64,000 bases of DNA, from assembly GCF_016859285.1 (NCBI RefSeq), contig NC_053416.1:17378501-17442500 (forward strand), given 5' to 3'. Below are positions 10,882 through 42,916 of this stretch, one piece after another. The notes under the pieces are model-generated. The model searched no databases. It saw only the letters and a list, made by a program, of their open reading frames with translations, and was not told where the DNA came from. How positions within the stretch are numbered: the stretch's first letter is position 1; every line of letters begins with the position of its first letter. The position numbers were made by a program, and so were the translations under genes. Source of the stretch: Xiphias gladius (Eukaryota > Chordata > Actinopteri > Istiophoriformes > Xiphiidae).

Positions 10882-13800
10882 TCAAACCATCTGCATTCCT
10901 TGCTGCTTTGCAATATCCTGAAGATGCAGCATGGCAGAGCCCTCTCCAGCTTGTGACAAACCTCCAGTCAGAACGTACAACATGCCCTCTTCCTGACTGC
11001 TCTCCTCAGCACTGATGGTCGTCTCCTCAGTCCTCTGCTCCTCCAGCAGCACCCCTCTCAGTTCCACCTGCAACTCTGAAGGAGCTGCACCCGCAGATTC
11101 TTCGAGCTCCTGCCCCTCAGTCTGGTCACCGTCCTCACCTTCCTCCGCTTGCCTGTTTTGTCTTTCCCTCATCAACTGCTCGGTCAGTTCCACACTCTCG
11201 TAGCGGATCAGCTGGAGACGCAAGAAGCCGTCTTCGTGCTCCTTGTACCTGAGAGAGTGACAGACAGGTCATCGATGCTACAATACTCCACACATCTCAT
11301 GGTCAGTACCATTCGATGATCGATGCAAGACTTACCTGAACCTTGGGTGTCCAGCGGGCCATTTGAATTGATGCTTTTTGTGCAGATGGACTGTTAGGTT
11401 GTTGCCCCTGGTGAAGCACTGACCACACACGTGGCACTTGTAGCGAGCTACAAAACTCCCCTGATTACGGAAGGGAAACATTGCAGAACAATAAATGATA
11501 CTAAAATTCCCCAAGAGAGTGCAAGTCAATTATTTAAAAGATTCCCCCTTTTACCTCATGCTCTTTTTTGTGGTGAATCTTCATGGTGCCAAGGGTACGA
11601 GAGGTGAAACCACAGCCAGGAATGTCACAGTGGAATGCCGGCTCGCTGCTGTGCGTATCCAGGTGTTTGCGCAAATCGATCAGATTCTTACAGCTACAAA
11701 TACAAAAAGAAGAAAGCTTAAATGCAATGTGTGTCAACACGCTAATGTTGATTTGCATTGCTGTATCTTCAGAGGAAGTGACACCTGTATTCACAGTATT
11801 CACAGCTGTATGGCTTCTCATTACTGTGGCGGAACTTGATATGGTTGCGCAGTGAAGAGGGTGATGGACAAGTCATGTCACAGAGCGGGCATTTGTAGTG
11901 GCTCACTGTACCAAGAAGAGAAGGACAATACGTTAATTAGATTAAATCTTCTAATAATACTGCAGCGATGTTTGTTGTCAAAAGGATTCCCTCACTCACT
12001 TGGACACCAAAGTGTATCACTTGGTCAGTTGGTCAGAAATAGACATTATAAAAGCCTATTTTTACTTATGCTTGTTTCAAGCCAAGAAATCCTTACGATA
12101 TCTTTATTTCTAAAACTCGATTCTGTTGCTTTCACAACACAGACATCTATTACAGTGATTATATTGCAGTGTGAGTTGCAAACAGGATGCATTGGTCTAC
12201 AGAGTTGAAGTTTAAACGCTTACTAATGGTTATGGGTTCAACTGTGCAGTAACTCAACTAGCAGTGTGTGTGTGTGGGAAATGGGTAGGACTTATGGCAA
12301 CACCTGTGGGGGTAAAAAGAAAAAAGAAAAAAGAAAAAAAAAAACCCCACACAAACTTGTTTAGGACAATTGTGGACCAAATAATTACTGTGATGGAATA
12401 GCTAGCGTCTTCATAGGTGTTGTGATACTGATGAGTTCTCCATCAGATTTTCACTTCATACTGGCATGAACTGAAACAAGTTTTTACCTGGAAGGTAGAA
12501 ATCAATCTAAAAATGTAAGGCAGAGTTTAGAAAATGGTTATTAGTAGTACAAACTTTGTGTTTTGAGTTTCTTGGCTAAAACATGCGAAAAAAGACCAGT
12601 CAGGTGTTTTTAGTCCTCACATCTTTCATCTCAAGTCTACACATTTTTTTAAGTCCATGGGAATATCTGATAATAACCAGTAATATTGATCAAGTGATGA
12701 AGGTGGAACTGACCGTGGGTCCTCATGTGGTCTCTCAACAGTCGTTCTGTTGCAAAACGTTTGGAACAATGAGAACACTGGAACCTCTGACCTACAGCAC
12801 GTACAAGCGCAAAGAGTGAGTATGTTAGAATTTAAACCTAAATAAGTTGCAAACTTAGTTATTAATCATCCTGTCATAATTTTGAGAGGTTTTTACCTTC
12901 CATGGCGCTCTGTCGTATGATGTGGTCAAACAACTTGGTGTTGCTGGCGTACATGCCCCCACAGCCTGGACATGCCACTACCTTCTCCTGGGTGTGGCTG
13001 CGCAGATGCTCCCGGAGCTTAGGACGGCCCTTAGCAGTGGCTTCGCAATCTGGAGAGTGACAAGTGCAAGTCTTGTACTCAACAATCCCATATCCTTGGT
13101 ATTACACAGAACAGTTACTAACCTTTCACACCTCTTTCACCATAAATTTGTTGTTTAGTATCTTTAGAGTTACATCGACATTTCTGAACTAAAATATAAA
13201 GATAAGCAATGTTACATTACTTACCTTTCCATCCGCAGCGTATTGGGAATTCACAGTCTCCTGCTGGTATATCGATGCACAGGCTATGCATCTCCACATG
13301 GCGGTAGAACCACTCAGGGTTTTCATATGGTGGTTGCTTTGACAAATATGAAGAAATTGGTTCAATTCTATTTCACGTACATTTAACAGGTAGAAATCCT
13401 TCCCTTTATCTCAGCTGTGTGCACCCTGAGGTCAAGTCACTGTACCCTAATTGTTTGGCATTTAATATCATTTGCCACCAGATTTTCCAAACTATTACTG
13501 TGTATCAAGTGGCTTTATTAAGATGACTGAGGCTGTGAGGAATAACTGGCAAGATGTTGTAATTTGTTGGTGTGGTATGTTTCACAGATGTAGACTGTTG
13601 TAGACTGTACCTCACATTCCCCCCAAAGGCAGATAAAATTGTCTGGGATTTCAGGGATGATGTTGCGGTTGTGGTAGCCGATGGAGCAGCTGCCAATTTC
13701 TGGCTGGGCATTGAGCACCTGCTGACCCAACTGCTTCAGCTTAGTGTGGTAACAGTGAAAGAACAGATGTCGTCGCAACTCTTCAGGACCCTCCACAGAG

Positions 13801-14716
13801 CAGAAACCACACTCTCTCCAGAGACAGTTTCTTTCCCCTTCGCACAAGAAGAAGACTCTGCATTAGTGGACATTGCCTTTGTCGGGGCTTGTTGGTCATC
13901 TATCATTTAACAGCACTAGAGTACAGTGGATGTAAAATGAAGCAAGAGCCTTATGGGCAAAGTGACAGCTTTTAGCTATAATTTTTTTAGATGCACATCA
14001 AATAAAAAGTGTAAGACTTGTCATCCTCTTTATACTAATTCGCCCAGTTGTAAGGGACAAAATTCGACAAAATAAAAATGATACATAAAGTCATCACATT
14101 TAATATTTGGCTGCAAATCCTTTGTATTCAATGACTGGCTGAGGTCTACAACTTACAGACACCAGCACAGACTGGGTATCTTCCATATTTATCACCTGCC
14201 AGACCTGGACTGTAGACATCTTCACCTCTTACATGTGTTGGGGGCTTTTTGCCTTTAGTCTGGTCTTCAGCAAGTTGAACAATTGCTCAATGAAATTCAT
14301 TTCAGGCAGCTGAATTTACCACTGAAGAAGAGTTACAATGCTTGAACACATTTTCATTCATTTACATCTAATGTGCCGAAGTGCAGAGCCAAATCAAGGA
14401 AAAATGAATCAATGTCCCACTACCTCCAGACTGCCCTCTTATATCAATATCGTAAGTACGCTTTCAATCCGCATTCCACAAGAGCTCTAAGTAACATTTC
14501 AACAGGAAACAAGCCACAGGCAGATATTGTGAATTACGATACAAAATACTCCTCACCCTCTGCTTCTTCCTCGTCCTCCTCCGCCATGTTCAACGCACTA
14601 AGGTGACCCTCCGCATGCTTGCAGAAGTTTTCCATCCGACTGAACGACTCCTGACACGAACCCCATTCGCACTCCAATTTCAGTGTTTTCTTCTGTATCC
14701 GTTTGTTGGGTGGCAT
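10882..14716 (-). CDS. hinfp: Histone H4 transcription factor HINFP (C2H2 zinc fingers)
   Basis: Complete, nine coding exons on the minus strand: 14716-14557, 13837-13611, 13336-13225, 13049-12897, 12791-12714, 11905-11785, 11693-11555, 11460-11336 and 11248-10882. The sum is 1482 bases, 493 residues (human 517). The protein follows human HINFP from end to end. It has the N-terminal [10 protein letters not shown] finger, an acidic EEDEEEAEG linker and CLWRECGFC. It then has [31 protein letters not shown] and [48 protein letters not shown] and [19 protein letters not shown] follow, and the end is [16 protein letters not shown] with a terminal QGMQMV. HINFP is a nuclear DNA-binding factor that activates replication-dependent histone H4 genes at the G1/S transition together with NPAT. 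The fingers are about residues 14-370; the C-terminal 120 residues are acidic and low-complexity. Two details are less usual: the donor after exon 5 is GTCAGT, and exon 2 uses the acceptor GCGAAG. Confidence 0.97.
12311..12344. repeat. A-rich tract in a hinfp intron
   Basis: AAAAAG-type units on +, pyrimidine-rich on the coding strand. It lies in intron 5 of hinfp, about 400 bases from the exon 6 acceptor, so it is not a splice tract. Confidence 0.8.
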
Positions 14717-15159
14717 CTCTCTGAGTCAGACTGGGGCTGAATGAATCGCGTTTTACACGCAGACTGCAGCTGCTAACGTTGTTTCCCAGGTTTGACCATC
14801 AAGTGCCGTCTACCGGGCGTTAGCTAACACCAGATGATGGCTGTAACCGCACAGTCTCTGAAACACGGACCAGCTCTAACACAGCCTTACAGACATCGTG
14901 CTGGAACTCTCCGACAAACGATAAAACACAAAAAGCGACAAAATTCTTCCTCGAATAGCAGCGTCGATACAATACTTTGCGGTTCAAACGCACCGAAGTG
15001 ATGTAAACATCGGTGTTGTGGCCAATCACAAGCGATGGGGTTTGTGTGCAGCACAGATGAATATCTCCCCAGAAACAAAGATTAAGACTTTAATAGTTCC
15101 GGTGTATTTTTTGTTCCGCCTCAGACCTCATTTTCCATCAACATTTGAAACCATTTATG
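14717..15159 (-). promoter_or_regulatory. hinfp: Probable hinfp promoter and 5' UTR region
   Basis: The bases just upstream of the hinfp start codon are richer in CpG than the gene's introns (around 14740-15020) and contain no competing gene. No TATA box is obvious. The minus-strand open frames at 14820-15078 are unlikely to be coding. The exact start site cannot be placed. Confidence 0.4.
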
Positions 15160-15710
15160 CTGGAAAGTAATTACATACATTTACACGAGTTCAGTACATA
15201 AAAACAATTTTTCTTCTGTTGTACCTCACTTAAGTACTTTCATTTTATGCTTGTTTACTTCTACTCGACGACATTTCAGAGGCAAATATGGTACATTTTA
15301 CACTACATTTATTTGTTAATTGCAGATTAGGATTTTTCATATAAAACATCATTAGTTCATGCATTGTTAAAGATTAAAACACCCAACACTGCATAAATTA
15401 GTAGAGCCCACTGATACTAGATTTTTGAGGCTGACATCGAATTCTTGGGCATTTTTTTCAATTTAAACTTTTAGTTCATAACAGTAAATACCTTTGACAA
15501 TGTTGTATGTACTTTAAAGATATCATTGGCATTTATGCACTGCAATTTCTTGTTATCTATTGGCTGGCATATACACCTATGTCAATATATCTGTAAAAAG
15601 CTACAATTAGCTATGTAGTACATTTAATATTATTACTATTATAGTATTTTTGCATTGTGGTATTGCTACTTCTTCTTAAGGATCTGAATACTAATTCCAC
15701 CGCTGCAAAT
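15160..15710 (+). repeat. Interspersed repeat of the CTTAAGTACTTT / TTCCACC(G)CTG type
   Basis: The block contains CCTCACTTAAGTACTTTCAT, ACTTCTACTCGACGACATTT and GGCAAATATGGTACATTTTA, and ends GGATCTGAATACTAATTCCA then CCGCTG. I recognise this from memory as a very common teleost dispersed repeat whose copies end TCTTCCACCACTG. A segment at about 15400-15560 resembles a different fish repeat, which suggests nesting. A second copy in opposite orientation lies at 21303-22190. No open frame. Confidence 0.65.
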
Positions 15711-16714
15711 AATAATGATGGCAGAGTCTTATATTTTAATTTTCTCAGCTTTAATTTACGAATTTGAGGCTTCCATCTCAACAGTAAACAGTCTCTTACA
15801 TGTAGTTACATTCCTAAACAATTCCAGTGCCAGTTGACTTCACATTGATGTTTGCTGAACCTTTGGAGGAAATGCATGTTAGTCATAAAAATACAGATAT
15901 GTATCAAATAATACCGAGAAAGGTAAAAACAATCCATTTCCATTATTGTAGTCACCCTTCACCTTCCATTGTTCTTCAGTAACTTTTACAACAATCCAGA
16001 CACTAGGATCTCATTTCATCTCTTCTAATATCCACTCTGTTTACCTGCCTCCACCAAATCCCTATGATAGTCGTCAGACTCTTAATTACTTCCTTATCTT
16101 TTCATTGCTTTTCTTCACAATCACCATTCTGAGTGCATGTGTTCAGAGGTAAAAACCAACAAGCAAGCAAAAAAAAATTATACTAACTTTCCCACCCATG
16201 TTACATGGACTGATGTCATGCAAACTGAAGTGTGAGTGGGTAAAATTCCCTCTGCCATTTTTTCTTCAACAGCAGATTCAAGCAAGGGACCACTATGTTA
16301 ATATATATATTTTTTAATCTTTGTAGAGCACTTCTACATCCATATATCTGTCATCAAATTTAGGAAGAGTCTGCCCTGGAGATCGAAACTCATCCCCACT
16401 TCATGTACTTTCTTTTAAAAAACCCAGTACAAAAATATACTTTCAGGGTGGACACACAAGATTATTCCAATCCAGTCATATTTTCCTGCTTGTAATTACC
16501 GAAATCCAAAGGAGAATAACAAACAGTACTGCTGTTGAAACATTGCTTTAAACCTTGCACTGAGTCTTTACTGCAGGTTGAAGTTGAGGCAGAAAAGTAA
16601 CAGTGACATAATGGAATCTATTAAAAGGCAGATGAACCACGAGCCTGTAAAATAGTTCCCCAACAATATCATATGTTCTCAGTCAGCTTTCTCTCCTGTT
16701 TCCCCGCGAGCTGT

Positions 16715-20444
<3,730 letters not shown>

Positions 20445-21300
20445 GTTTTCAGGCAGTTTGGTGGGTCTGTTTCCGACGGATCAAATCACGCTTCTAGCTA
20501 ATCTGACGTTTCCCCCTTCAGGCGATCGATGAACTAGCTTTGGCTGTGTTCACTGAGGTAAAAACACGTCATAAGTCATTATTAGAACAAAAAACATCTG
20601 AGTAATTCCGGCGTCAGAGAAAAATAAATCCATAAACTGCAATGGTAATCCATACCATCTTTCATAACGGGGTGTTGATGCTGTTATCCGTAGGCACTAC
20701 CTGGTTGCCTGAACTACACGTCTGAGATCTGTTCAACGGTTGGTAACCCAGTGTGACGACAGGGCGGAACTTCCGGCCAAACTCTTCAAAATAAATCCTC
20801 TGCAACGCTACATTGGCTGGACAGAAAATCTTTGGTTGAAAGAATAGAATTTGTTGCATTTTCGCTAAATATCATATATATTTACTCAGTCTCTTGATGC
20901 AACTATCGCTGAACACCTTTGTCGCTCGCTAGACACACCTGTAAACAAACATTAACCAGTAAGTTCCTGACGCTGCCAAAACGCTGTTGAGACGGAAGTG
21001 AACTGCCAACTTTAGAGCGAACACTTCAATCTCTCTTTCTTTCTTTACTTGCGAAGATGAAGGGGGGTACATTACAAAATTTTAACTAAACAGGTTAATA
21101 TATGATATAGATAAATGAAATCTATAAAAAAATAAACATCATTAACAAAAAGTACTATGGGAATGTGGAGGAGGCAATGTAACATTTGAAATAAAGAATT
21201 TTTAAAAATACTTCAAATAAAAACGTCAGCCTCCATAAAATACAAGACATATATACAAGGTGTAATTCTGGGTTAATTTAAGATGGCAATGTAGCCTAAA
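20445..21300 (-). promoter_or_regulatory. dpagt1: Probable dpagt1 promoter region
   Basis: Upstream of the dpagt1 start codon the sequence around 20690-21010 has scattered CpG (for example GTGTGACGACAGGGCGGAAC and GAAGTGAACTGCC). It has no long open frame, fitting a TATA-less housekeeping promoter. The start site and any non-coding exon cannot be fixed by eye. Confidence 0.35.
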
Positions 21301-21302
21301 GA

Positions 21303-22190
21303 TCAGTGGTGGAAAAAGTTCAGATCCTTTACTTACAAAGTAAAGCTAAAAGTAAAAGTAGCAACAGTGTTAAAACTATTCCATTAGAAGTAAAAGTCCT
21401 GCATTCAAAATATTAAACTAAAATTAAAAAAATATATTTTAAGTATTGTAGTTTATTTGATGGTGTTGATGATGTGAAGAGGATGAAGGAGACTCCGCTG
21501 ACACCGTCTTGATTGCATATAAAGGTTTATTACAAAGAAGAACAGCGTCAAGTCAAGCATCTGCAGATCTGCTTGTGAGAGGGTGTGAAGCCGATGAACC
21601 ACTCTGAAATTCAGCCTTGGTCACCGACTCTTAAATAGGACAGTTGTTTTCCTAAAAACTGTCACTCACATATGGTTTTAGTTACAAAGCATTACCTTCC
21701 TTTGGGAACTGCAAGACCCCTTCTGAGGACCTTTGACCTATGGGCTCTGAGCCATACCTCTATTTTCACACATGGTTTATATTCTACATATATGACCATA
21801 CACCTCAGTATCAAAAGTAAAAATACTCATGACAAAAGTTACTAATATCACTCAGAGCAACTGCATTATTATCATATATTAGACTATTGGGTTATTCTTA
21901 CTTATACATTGTGTAAGTTGCATTTTACTATTGTATATTTATATGCAGTTGGTTTGTTTAATCTATAAAAATGCATCATATCTTATATGCTCATCATCTG
22001 TTTTGCATGTGAACATCTGCAAAGTGATGAGTAACTGTAGTGGTGAATTAAATTTAGTCAGGTAAAAAAGGTTTTGCCTCTCAAATGTAGTGATGTAGAA
22101 GTGTAATGCAGCACAAAAGTGAAACACTCACAAGTAAAGTACAAATATCTCAAAATTACCTTAAGTACTTACATTCCGCTGCTGGTACAG
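21303..22190 (-). repeat. Interspersed repeat, antisense copy, split by a solo LTR
   Basis: Begins CAGTGGTGGAAAAAGTTCAG and ends ACCTTAAGTACTTACATTCC, the reverse of the copy at 15160-15710. If the inner LTR is ignored, TTTTAAGTAT joins to CAAAAGTAAAAATACTC, exactly as expected for an uninterrupted copy. The right part is AT-rich and diverged. Confidence 0.7.
21447..21807 (-). mobile_element. Solo LTR of an endogenous retrovirus or LTR retrotransposon
   Basis: A 361-base insertion bounded by TG...CA ends on the minus strand (starts TGAGGTGTATGGTC, ends AACTACA). It is flanked on both sides by the same 4 bases GTAT (21443-21446 and 21808-21811), which fits a 4-bp target duplication. Inside, on the minus strand, are a TATA-like CTATTTAAG (about 21630-21638), an AATAAACCTTTATATGC poly(A)-signal region (21526-21531 on +) and a second AATAAA near the end. 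No internal retroviral genes are present, so the provirus was lost by LTR-LTR recombination. Old and non-coding. Confidence 0.8.
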
Positions 22191-22639
22191 ATGGATGGGC
22201 ATGGCTAGATGAATTTGTTGTTGTGCACCTGGGACCAAAATATACCATTTGGAACATGTGTCCAGGAGCCCAAGGCATTCACAACAAACAGATAGCAAAC
22301 AGCATGCTGTAGATAGCAGCTTCATTATAACTTGCCCAGAGACTAACCAAAAGGCTACTCTTTTGCTAGAATAGTACCATCTGGCCCCAGATTTCTGTGT
22401 GTAAATAAGTGTGTGGAAGTGTAATTAAACACAATTTTACTTAGGATTATACATCACGTGGGCACGATATAAACAAAAATAATCAAGGTTTTAGAACTGG
22501 ATTTTGAGGGCCCCACTCTGCAACACAAGGCCACAAGCTTATATGATAATGCAAGACCCAGTTGATAATGTACTTAAGTATTTGAAAATTCACAAACAAA
22601 CTGGCAAGTAATAAAATGACCATAATTGAAGTGACAAAC

Positions 22640-23407
22640 TGGACCCTCGGTGGCTGTCTGCTTGCCGTGGTTGGTAATGAGGCCTTGCGGATTGATTGTT
22701 CCTTTTGGACGCTTTAAGCTTTCTGCTTTTATTTCGAAGGCCGTGCCTTTCGCTTCCTTGTTGCTGTTGCGTTTGTCACCTGCAGCGCCACCTGTTGTCC
22801 ACGGCCGTTCTTTGTTAAACCGTCATTGTGGAGACGCTACAGAGGCAGGAGGGAAGCACCGGCGGACACCTTGAGCCCGCTGCAGCCCCGGATGCGCCAA
22901 CGGAGAGCAGCAGGGCTTGTTTTTGAATCGGCAGGTGACAGCAGACGGACACCAGTCGAAACGTCGCCGAGGACTCGGAGACGCGACGGACGCGTTCGTT
23001 GTCGGCAGCGCTGCATGTCGCCATGAAGCCAGCGTCGCGTTACCGATGCCCTGCTCTCGTTTCCCAGCAGCCTCCAGCGCGGACCGTCTGAGTTAATCGG
23101 TAGGTCGGCAGGTTGACTGTCTGAGTTTTGTCCGTTAACCTGCGCACGCATCGTCCTCTCTGCTATTGCATGGTTCATATTTTAGGCATCTGCGTAACGT
23201 TAACGCAGTTTTTCGGTGCACGGGCTTCTGCTTCATACACGCACGAGCGGTGTTTTTAATGAGACCCGAAACAAGCAAATTCAAGTCAAGGAGGCAATGG
23301 GCACCGTCTGTGTGGGTCCCCTGTGTTTACCGAGGTATTCCTCAGTTTTAGCGTGTAAGTACCCCTTGAATAAAGATGACTGACTGACTGTTTGCTGCCG
23401 CTCACAG
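22640..23407 (+). promoter_or_regulatory. c2cd2l: CpG-rich c2cd2l promoter with a 5' non-coding exon
   Basis: The stretch 22780-23160 is clearly rich in G+C and CpG (for example ACGCGACGGACGCGTTCG), unlike its surroundings. A likely 5' UTR exon ends at 23099 with donor GTAGGT, and the coding exon begins at an acceptor CCGCTCACAG at 23407. No strong TATA box is seen, which is usual for CpG-island promoters. Confidence 0.6.
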
Positions 23408-23464
23408 GGTAAAGGCAGCCGATCTGCTCGGACTGACAAGTCCTGATATTTCCACCTGGACCCG

Positions 23465-23492
23465 ATGATATGAGAGGCTCCAGGAGGCGGTG

Positions 23493-23493
<1 letters not shown>
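23465..23493 (+). promoter_or_regulatory. c2cd2l: Two short uORFs, the second overlapping the c2cd2l start
   Basis: ATGATATGA at 23465-23473 is a two-codon uORF. A second uORF begins at 23470 and ends with TGA at 23491-23493, whose last base is the A of the main start codon (TGATG). This arrangement can allow re-initiation after termination. Present in the sequence; the effect on translation is inferred. Confidence 0.6.
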
Positions 23494-39947
<16,454 letters not shown>

Positions 39948-41204
39948 TTATCACTATTACGGTAGGACATGGGTCATCCTGAGTTATCAGGATTGTTCTA
40001 AAGCCTCTGTTGGTACAGTCAGAAGAACAACTAAACCTTGAGTCTGGTCTATGACAGGTTGAACACCCCAGGTGGGTTATCACCTGTACATCATGAAAGG
40101 AGGATTCCTCTGGGAGGGCTTCCCTCTGGAGAGAAATTTATTGCACCTTTGGGACAGAAGTCATGTTCAATCACATCACTGAGGTTTAAATGTGATTATG
40201 AAATCTATTTCTTTTCAAGGAAAAATCTGCTGCTCAGTGAGGAGAAGGGAATAACTACAATGAAATGCTGTGTGCTCTGTTTGAACACAAACTGTTTTAT
40301 TGTGACAGATGGTGGAAATGCTCTTAAACTATAATGATATAAAATGCCAGTATAACATTATTGGTTGCACTTTGGACTTTAAAGTTGTGTTGTTTTTTTT
40401 TGTTTGTTTGGTTTTTTTTTTAAAAACAGCACATGTAAAGTTCCTGGGTTGTATAAAGGTCATTAATTATTATGTGGTTCTCATGAAACAAGTGCTATTT
40501 ATTTTACTCCCAAAAGACCAAGTCATCATAGTTGCATTATAATGTAAAATAGAGACATTGTTGTGTTTTTCCATGCAACTGTAATTTTAAACACAAATTT
40601 TATGTGAGTTAACAAGAATCAGTCTTAATCTAGCTGTAATGTCCATTCATAATTGCTTATACATTGGTTTTAGAATGTTGTTCAATGTTGTATCTTATAT
40701 AAGAAGCAGAAAAGATAATATATTTATTGTACGTTTTTTATTTTATAAAAAGGTACTTTTCTCTGGAATTTCATTTTAAGCTTGTAACTGCTTTTCAGTT
40801 TTCTTTTGAAATTTTAGCCAGTCAGGATCTCTAGAAGACTCTTCAGGCTGGGAAATGAGTTTAAACTTTTTTCCGACAGTATTCTGTCAGGAAAAAACAA
40901 ACTGGAAAAAAAAAAACACGATCAGGTCCTTCCCTCCTTCATCTCCTATTGACTCCAGTAAGTGATAAGTGGATCTAAGCACATTATAAATTTTTCAGTT
41001 GATGCTCATATGGACATTTTATTATTGCAATAACTATCATTACTGTGCAGCAAGATTGCATACGGTATATTATGTCTAACTCTGAAATGATCAGCTCATA
41101 ACCATCATCTAAACATAGCAAAACCTACCCTTTAACATTTAGAAGCATTATCATACTGTATTTCTTTTTAAACAATTTAAATTTTCACATGACTGACAAT
41201 ATAG

Positions 41205-41358
41205 CAACAATGCCGCAGTTTTAAGAGGTCTCAAGAATGTCACAGTTGAGGACAAAGTGATGGGTGAAGTGGACACACTCAGGGCTAGAAATGAAATTGC
41301 TACTAGCAACTTGAGATATGAGGAAACCCGCTGCACCCTTCAAAGGCAAACAGAACTG
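41205..41358 (+). pseudogene. Orphan exon-like, coiled-coil-like fragment
   Basis: A 154-base block preceded by ATATAG and followed by GTATGT has one frame fully open for 51 codons. It includes NVTVEDKVMGEVDTLRARNE and IATSNLRYEETRCTLQRQ, charged and leucine-rich like a coiled coil. A stop lies just before the AG, as expected outside an exon. No partner exon was found on either side. It sits 1.26 kb after the c2cd2l stop, possibly inside its 3' UTR. It may be a relic of a translocated gene, or chance. I do not recognise the protein. Confidence 0.35.
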
Positions 41359-41491
41359 GTATGTAAAAATGTACATCAATTTTTGGCTATTTTTGTTTTG
41401 TCAGAAAAATCTTAACTGACTGCATTATTTATGGGACTTGAGAACAACCAAATTAAATTATTTTGATTTACTTTTCATGTTTATTTGCATC

Positions 41492-41497
41492 AATAAA
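41492..41497 (+). terminator. c2cd2l: Candidate poly(A) signal for c2cd2l
   Basis: AATAAA 1.54 kb after the c2cd2l stop; another AATAAA lies at 41703-41708. Either would give a long 3' UTR, typical of a neuronal/endocrine gene. Which is used cannot be told. Confidence 0.35.
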
Positions 41498-42149
41498 AGA
41501 TTAGCTGTCAAAGGGACTCTAAAGGACATGTTCCATGTGCTTTACAAAATTACAACCAATTCAAAATGCTGAAGAAACAAAGCCACTTCATTGTCTAAAG
41601 GCACATTACATATTATGTGGCTGGAATGTGAAACAGGAAGTGGCTGCAAAATTTAAGATGTTTGATTTCTGCTGTTATATTTAAAATGTTTAATTTATTG
41701 CAAATAAATTATTTTTGAAGCTCACTTAGTCTGTACCTGACTGGATTACTTTAAGCTGTTTTTTGTGGGGGTTTTTTTAAGTTACTATTTTAGGGGGTGT
41801 CATGCATTTTTCAGTCACCCTAAGCCCCCCTTTTTTTTTAAAGTGTAAATATAAAATTGAGCCTGTGTAAAGCTAATTTAAAATGTCATTGTCTAAAAGG
41901 CAGTAAAATTACTTTTGAAACTTCAGTTCCTGCTGTTAATTTCATACAAGGTCATGAGTGTATCCTCTTGTGTGGCTCATCATTCTCACAGGCCGAGATG
42001 TACAAAAGGTTTAAATGATTTAACAGATTCGAGCTTTACCGATAAACTTAAATGCACCTTCAATGTTCATAAATTCTGTATTACTGATTACTTTCACTGC
42101 AGAATTTTTATAAACGCGCCAAAAACTTCGAAGCTGGAGGGAAGATGTT

Positions 42150-42390
42150 GGATTGGTTTTCTATGTACGCCTCTTTTACGTATGACCCTTTCACAGCCAG
42201 CAGGGAGAACAACAGCCAATCGCCTTTGTTTCTTTTGTAGGGCCGATCGTGATTGGTTTGAGACCAGAACATTTACACCAATAGTCACCGACTTCCTCTT
42301 CCCTTTGACCTCTCAAAGCCAATCATACTTTGCAGTTTTCAATCCAAACGTCAATCGCGTATAAGGGCGGGACAAAGCGTGGGATTTATA
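42150..42390 (+). promoter_or_regulatory. h2ax: h2ax promoter: CCAAT cluster and TATA-like box
   Basis: CCAAT or its complement ATTGG occurs at 42152, 42216, 42252, 42278 and 42319, followed by GATTTATACCC (TATA-like, 42385-42390) 70 bases before the start codon. Clusters of CCAAT boxes bound by NF-Y with a TATA box are characteristic of cell-cycle-regulated histone promoters. Confidence 0.75.
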
Positions 42391-42459
42391 CCCTGTTTGT
42401 GTGGCCGCAGACCTACCATTGCAGAATTCCATTTTGGACGAGCATCGTAACAAGCGACA

Positions 42460-42888
42460 ATGTCTGGAAGAGGTAAAACCGGCGCTAAGGCCCGCGCTAA
42501 GGCCAAGACCCGCAGCTCCCGCGCCGGTCTGCAGTTCCCCGTCGGCCGTGTCCACCGTCTCCTCCGTAAGGGCAACTACGCTGAGAGAGTGGGCGCCGGG
42601 GCCCCCGTGTACCTGGCTGCTGTGCTGGAGTACCTCACCGCTGAGATCCTGGAGCTGGCCGGTAACGCCGCCAGGGACAACAAGAAGACCCGTATCATCC
42701 CTCGTCACCTCCAGCTGGCTGTCCGCAACGACGAGGAGTTGAACAAACTGCTCGGCGGCGTCACCATCGCCCAGGGCGGCGTCTTGCCCAACATACAGGC
42801 CGTCCTGCTGCCCAAGAAGACCGGCCAGTCTGCACCGAGCTCCGGCAAGGCGGGAAAGAAGGCCTCCTCTCAGTCTCAGGAGTATTAG
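42460..42888 (+). CDS. h2ax: Histone H2AX
   Basis: Intronless, 142 residues. The histone H2A core is intact: [20 protein letters not shown] tail, [20 protein letters not shown], the acidic-patch region ([11 protein letters not shown]) and [14 protein letters not shown]. The C-terminal extension ends SSQSQEY. The terminal SQEY (serine 139) is the phosphorylation motif for ATM/ATR/DNA-PK that defines H2AX, so this is not a canonical H2A. H2AX is built into nucleosomes genome-wide; its phosphorylation marks double-strand breaks and recruits MDC1 through the final tyrosine. G+C is much higher than in the flanks, as usual for histone genes. The gene has a CCAAT-rich promoter and both kinds of 3' end, so it is likely expressed in S phase and outside it. 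It lies 2.5 kb downstream of c2cd2l in the same direction. Confidence 0.98.
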   Translation: MSGRGKTGAKARAKAKTRSSRAGLQFPVGRVHRLLRKGNYAERVGAGAPVYLAAVLEYLTAEILELAGNAARDNKKTRIIPRHLQLAVRNDEELNKLLGGVTIAQGGVLPNIQAVLLPKKTGQSAPSSGKAGKKASSQSQEY

Positions 42889-42916
42889 CTTGCAGGCTAA
42901 TAACTTTCAACCCAAA

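Noticed and set aside
11495-11855. Plus-strand frames opposite hinfp exons 6-8
   Set aside because: Antisense shadows of zinc-finger exons whose minus-strand translation matches HINFP closely.
41915-42364. 149-codon plus-strand frame upstream of h2ax
   Set aside because: It covers the CCAAT-rich h2ax promoter and ends before the transcript start; no recognisable protein.
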